Assembly (NCBI GenBank): GCA_010906965.1
Contig: JAAFHB010000007.1
Span: forward strand, 1-53,910
Source: Mariniphaga sp.
GTDB taxonomy: Bacteria > Bacteroidota > Bacteroidia > Bacteroidales > Prolixibacteraceae
Direction of reading: 5' to 3'
Length of the DNA stretch: 53,910 nucleotides
Shown: positions 51,092 through 53,910 of the stretch, one piece after another
Layout of the letters: each line of letters begins with the position of its first letter
Position numbering within the stretch: position 1 is the first letter of the stretch
Position numbers and translations under genes: made by a program
The notes under the pieces: generated by a model
The model's input: the letters and a program-made list of their open reading frames with translations, nothing else
Database searches by the model: none
Told to the model about the DNA's origin: nothing

Positions 51092-53910
51092 TTAAAATTT
51101 GACTTCCACTCCAAATGTGTAAGTTGAAAGCAAAGGTGTACTGTTTTGAATAGTTTCTGGCGATTCAGGATCCATACCCAAAGGCATCTTGCTTGTTGTA
51201 AACAGGTTAGTTCCGCTGGCAAAGAAACGAACGCTTGAAATTGCTTTATTTTTCAACAATTGAGCCGGCAAAGTATATCCCAATTGAACATTCTTCAAAC
51301 GCATATAGGCTGCACTAACCTTCCAAAAATTAGATGATTGAAGGTTGTTGGACTGTTGATTGATCGACAAACGGGGATAGGCTGAATTCGGATTTGGATT
51401 GGCTTCGGACCAACGGTCAAGATGTTGCACCAAGGCCGTTCCTGCATTTTGGAACGGATAAGCTGACCATCCTGAAATATAACCGTCGCGTTTACCAACG
51501 CCCTGAAAAAACAGGGCAAAGTCAAAACCTTTATAAGCAGTATAAACATCCAACGAATAGGTATAACGTGGAATTGGATTACCAAGAACAACACGGTCAT
51601 TACCACTCAATTTATTGTCGCCTGCATCCATAATGCCATCGCCATTAGTATCCACAGTTAACTGGTCAACATAACGAATGTCACCACCCTGCAATTTTCC
51701 ATATTGAGCAACCGGATAAGCACGGGCTTCAGCAAACGAACTGAAAAGACCGTCGGCCTGCAATCCGTATAGCGCATCAATTGGTGAACCAACCTGTTTC
51801 ACATGTACTCCACTTACCTGAGGGGCTAATCCACCTAAGTCCGTAATTTTATTTTGTACATCCGACAATATGCCTGTTACCTTGTAATAGAATTTCCCAA
51901 TGGTATTATTATGCGAAATGGATAAATCCCATCCCTTATTTTCTACTGAACCAGCATTTTGTTTGGGGGAGTTGGCATAACCCATTACGCCAGGAATGGC
52001 GATATTCAGCAGAACATTACGGGTGTCTTTCTTATACCAGTCGAAGGTAGCATCCAATTTTCCTTTAAAGAAAGAAAGGTCAGCACCAAAGTCAATCATA
52101 CGGGTCGATTCCCAGGTGATATCAGCTAAAGCATAGTTAACCGGGGCATAACCGGGATTTAAAGTACCACCAAAAACGGCATATTGATTGGTTGCTACAG
52201 TTAAAGCAAATGGATAATTTATTGGTTTTCCATTGCTGTCATAACTACTTTGATTACCTAATTCACCCCAGGATGCACGCAATTTACCATTGGTTAACCA
52301 GTTGAATTTCTGCATGAAATTTTCAGATGAAAAACGCCATGCACCCGAGAACGATGGGAACACACCCCATTTGTACCCGTTGGCAAAACGTGAAGATCCG
52401 TCGTAACGAACATTGGCTTCTAACAGGTATTTACCGGCATACGAATAGTTTAAACGACCAAAATACGACATCAAAGCCGATTCGCTCGAATAGCCGCTGT
52501 TGGTCATTCCGGTTGGGTCGTAGGCATTGATTTCTTCAAACTGCTGAAAATTATTTACTTGCCTATACGCAGATAACGTGTTGTAATTGTTGGTCAAATA
52601 TTGAAAACCACCAAGCGCAGTAATGTCATGTTTGCCTAACGATTTGGCATAATTAATCAGGATGTTGATGTCATCTTCTTTGGTTTTGTCTCTTTGCTCA
52701 GTCATATTTGCAAAGTTTTGCATGAAGCCAATTGGCCCTAAAGTTGGTAGCCCTGTCTTATAATCGTATATAAATGTTGTTTTATTCACATTTTTGTAAC
52801 CGGCTGTTGAAATCTTTGGGGTATAGGATAAATCGATCTGCATTCCTTTGAAAGGTGTAATCTTAGCATAGATCTTGGCTAAGGTTTCCTGATAATCTTC
52901 GTATCTCATATCCAATCCATCATAGATTGCTTGCATTGTATGAAGCGTTCCTGCATAACTTGTTCCCCAAATTCCGTTCGAATAGCGCGTTTGATAAATT
53001 GCAGGTTGTCTCATCATACCTTCAATTTCAGTTCCTGGAGCAGCATCTTTAATTTTTGTATTCCGAATAGATAGATCGAATCCAACCTCCACAAATTTAT
53101 TCATTGTATAACTATTGTTTGAACGAACGCCATAACGCGAATATTCAGAATTTGGGATGTGTGCATTTTGCCGGGAGTAGTTAATCGAAGTGTTTGACCT
53201 GAACTTTTCATTACCCACAGAAAAACCAAGGTAGTGTTGTGTTTGGTCTGCCCGTTTTTTCCAGGCTTCACCCATCATATCAGAGTTGGGATAAGCATCG
53301 CGATCTGTCGAATTTTTCCAGGTATTAATTTTCTCATTTCCATAAATAGATCCTCCGGGAACTCCAAGATCGTTGCGCAAGTCGTTACCATTGGCTTCAT
53401 CATACATGGCCATATAGTCCCATGCATCGGCATTTTTAGGAATCGCTAATGGTGAAGTAAAACCTACAGATCCTTTATAAGTTACACTCACCTTGTCTGT
53501 TTTTCCACGTTTTGTGGTGATCAAAATTACACCGTTGGCAGCACGCGAACCATAAATAGAAGCAGAAGCAGCATCCTTTAAAATAGACATATTTTCGATA
53601 TCGTTTGGATCGACAGCGTCAATTGAAGACGAAACACCATCAACCAAAACGAGTGGATTGTTGTCGTTAAGCGTTCCAATTCCACGAATACGGATGGATG
53701 TGTTCTCTTTGCCTGGCTTACCATTGTTCGAAGTAACGGTAACACCGGCAGCCATTCCCTGCAATGCCTGAGAAGTCTGAATGGTACTTCTCTTTGCCAG
53801 TGCATCACCTTTGACTGATTCGATAGAACCAGTCAGGTTGACTTTCTTCTGTGTTCCATAACCTACAGCTACAACTTCCTCCAGTCCGATTGAACTTAGC
53901 TGTAATTTTA
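51092..53910 (-). CDS. susC-like: SusC/RagA-family TonB-dependent outer-membrane transporter (partial)
   Basis: The frame is open to the right edge, so the N-terminus (signal peptide, carboxypeptidase-regulatory-like domain) lies outside; about 940 residues are in the window. The edge reads KLQLSSIGLEEVVAVGYGTQ, then KKVNLTGSI, the classic SusC start of the plug domain with TonB-box-like EEVVAVGYG. Plug motifs TSNNGKPGKENTSIRIRG and DAASASIYGSRAANGVI follow, and the barrel ends STYTFGVEVKF with a C-terminal aromatic. It imports oligosaccharides into the periplasm, powered by TonB-ExbBD. First gene of the visible transcript, followed by SusD. A short start at 53764 (TTG) is an artefact of reading only the window. 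Confidence 0.97.
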   Translation of the reverse strand, partial: KLQLSSIGLEEVVAVGYGTQKKVNLTGSIESVKGDALAKRSTIQTSQALQGMAAGVTVTSNNGKPGKENTSIRIRGIGTLNDNNPLVLVDGVSSSIDAVDPNDIENMSILKDAASASIYGSRAANGVILITTKRGKTDKVSVTYKGSVGFTSPLAIPKNADAWDYMAMYDEANGNDLRNDLGVPGGSIYGNEKINTWKNSTDRDAYPNSDMMGEAWKKRADQTQHYLGFSVGNEKFRSNTSINYSRQNAHIPNSEYSRYGVRSNNSYTMNKFVEVGFDLSIRNTKIKDAAPGTEIEGMMRQPAIYQTRYSNGIWGTSYAGTLHTMQAIYDGLDMRYEDYQETLAKIYAKITPFKGMQIDLSYTPKISTAGYKNVNKTTFIYDYKTGLPTLGPIGFMQNFANMTEQRDKTKEDDINILINYAKSLGKHDITALGGFQYLTNNYNTLSAYRQVNNFQQFEEINAYDPTGMTNSGYSSESALMSYFGRLNYSYAGKYLLEANVRYDGSSRFANGYKWGVFPSFSGAWRFSSENFMQKFNWLTNGKLRASWGELGNQSSYDSNGKPINYPFALTVATNQYAVFGGTLNPGYAPVNYALADITWESTRMIDFGADLSFFKGKLDATFDWYKKDTRNVLLNIAIPGVMGYANSPKQNAGSVENKGWDLSISHNNTIGKFYYKVTGILSDVQNKITDLGGLAPQVSGVHVKQVGSPIDALYGLQADGLFSSFAEARAYPVAQYGKLQGGDIRYVDQLTVDTNGDGIMDAGDNKLSGNDRVVLGNPIPRYTYSLDVYTAYKGFDFALFFQGVGKRDGYISGWSAYPFQNAGTALVQHLDRWSEANPNPNSAYPRLSINQQSNNLQSSNFWKVSAAYMRLKNVQLGYTLPAQLLKNKAISSVRFFASGTNLFTTSKMPLGMDPESPETIQNSTPLLSTYTFGVEVKF

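Noticed and set aside
53764..53910. SusC start at an internal TTG near 53764
   Set aside because: The frame stays open with classic SusC sequence to the window edge, so the true start lies outside.

Overview
The window is one long, single-direction block of polysaccharide-degradation genes: every convincing gene reads on the minus strand, from a SusC/SusD pair at the right (about 49.4-53.9 kb, SusC running off the edge) down to a terminator at about 0.25 kb. SusC/SusD pairs are diagnostic of Bacteroidota, and this is a very large polysaccharide utilization locus (PUL). A marine or sediment Bacteroidales/Marinilabiliales-type host is only a guess. I see no rRNA, tRNA, CRISPR, integrase, transposase, hybrid two-component regulator, sigma/anti-sigma pair or sugar permease.

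Layout in the direction of transcription. (1) 53.9-49.4 kb: SusC and SusD, then a hairpin terminator/attenuator. (2) 49.1-42.3 kb: a large secreted protein of unrecognised family, an alpha/beta hydrolase, a GH16 lipoprotein and two single-domain five-bladed-propeller glycosidases. (3) 41.9-35.6 kb: GH2, a remnant of a propeller glycosidase, GH97 and a two-propeller GH43-type enzyme, then a UroD-family remnant and a terminator. (4) 35.0-20.1 kb: GH29, a GH95-like protein, a second GH29 with an in-frame stop, another propeller glycosidase, an SGNH esterase, a DUF4450-like protein, a frameshifted UroD-like methyltransferase/decarboxylase, a sulfatase, and a gene remnant. (5) 19.9-0.3 kb: GH29 with a discoidin-like domain, GH127 with a premature stop, a two-propeller glycosidase, GH95, three SGNH esterases around another GH29, a GH106-like giant, a GH9-like protein and an esterase.

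How they may work together: SusCD imports oligosaccharides. GH16 would cut a backbone, and exo-galactanase-like GH43 propellers, GH2 and GH97 would trim galactosyl/uronosyl residues. GH29/GH95 would remove L-fucose (or L-galactose), GH127 beta-L-arabinofuranose and GH106 L-rhamnose, while at least six esterases and one sulfatase strip acyl and sulfate groups. This fits a heavily substituted, acetylated, fucose-containing galactan, such as plant arabinogalactan or a related algal/aquatic-plant polymer. That is an inference from enzyme families, not a proof.

Points that stand out: (a) two unrelated propeller families each occur as a single-domain and a fused two-domain paralogue; (b) six broken or remnant reading frames lie among intact genes, mostly between 16 and 40 kb, so the locus is being remodelled; (c) GGAAACGTTTCC palindromes typical of LacI/GalR-type operators sit upstream of two genes; (d) two arrays of TGAAG-type direct repeats with an exact 21-base period flank the last esterase gene; (e) a 112-base foldback element lies at 42.0-42.1 kb.
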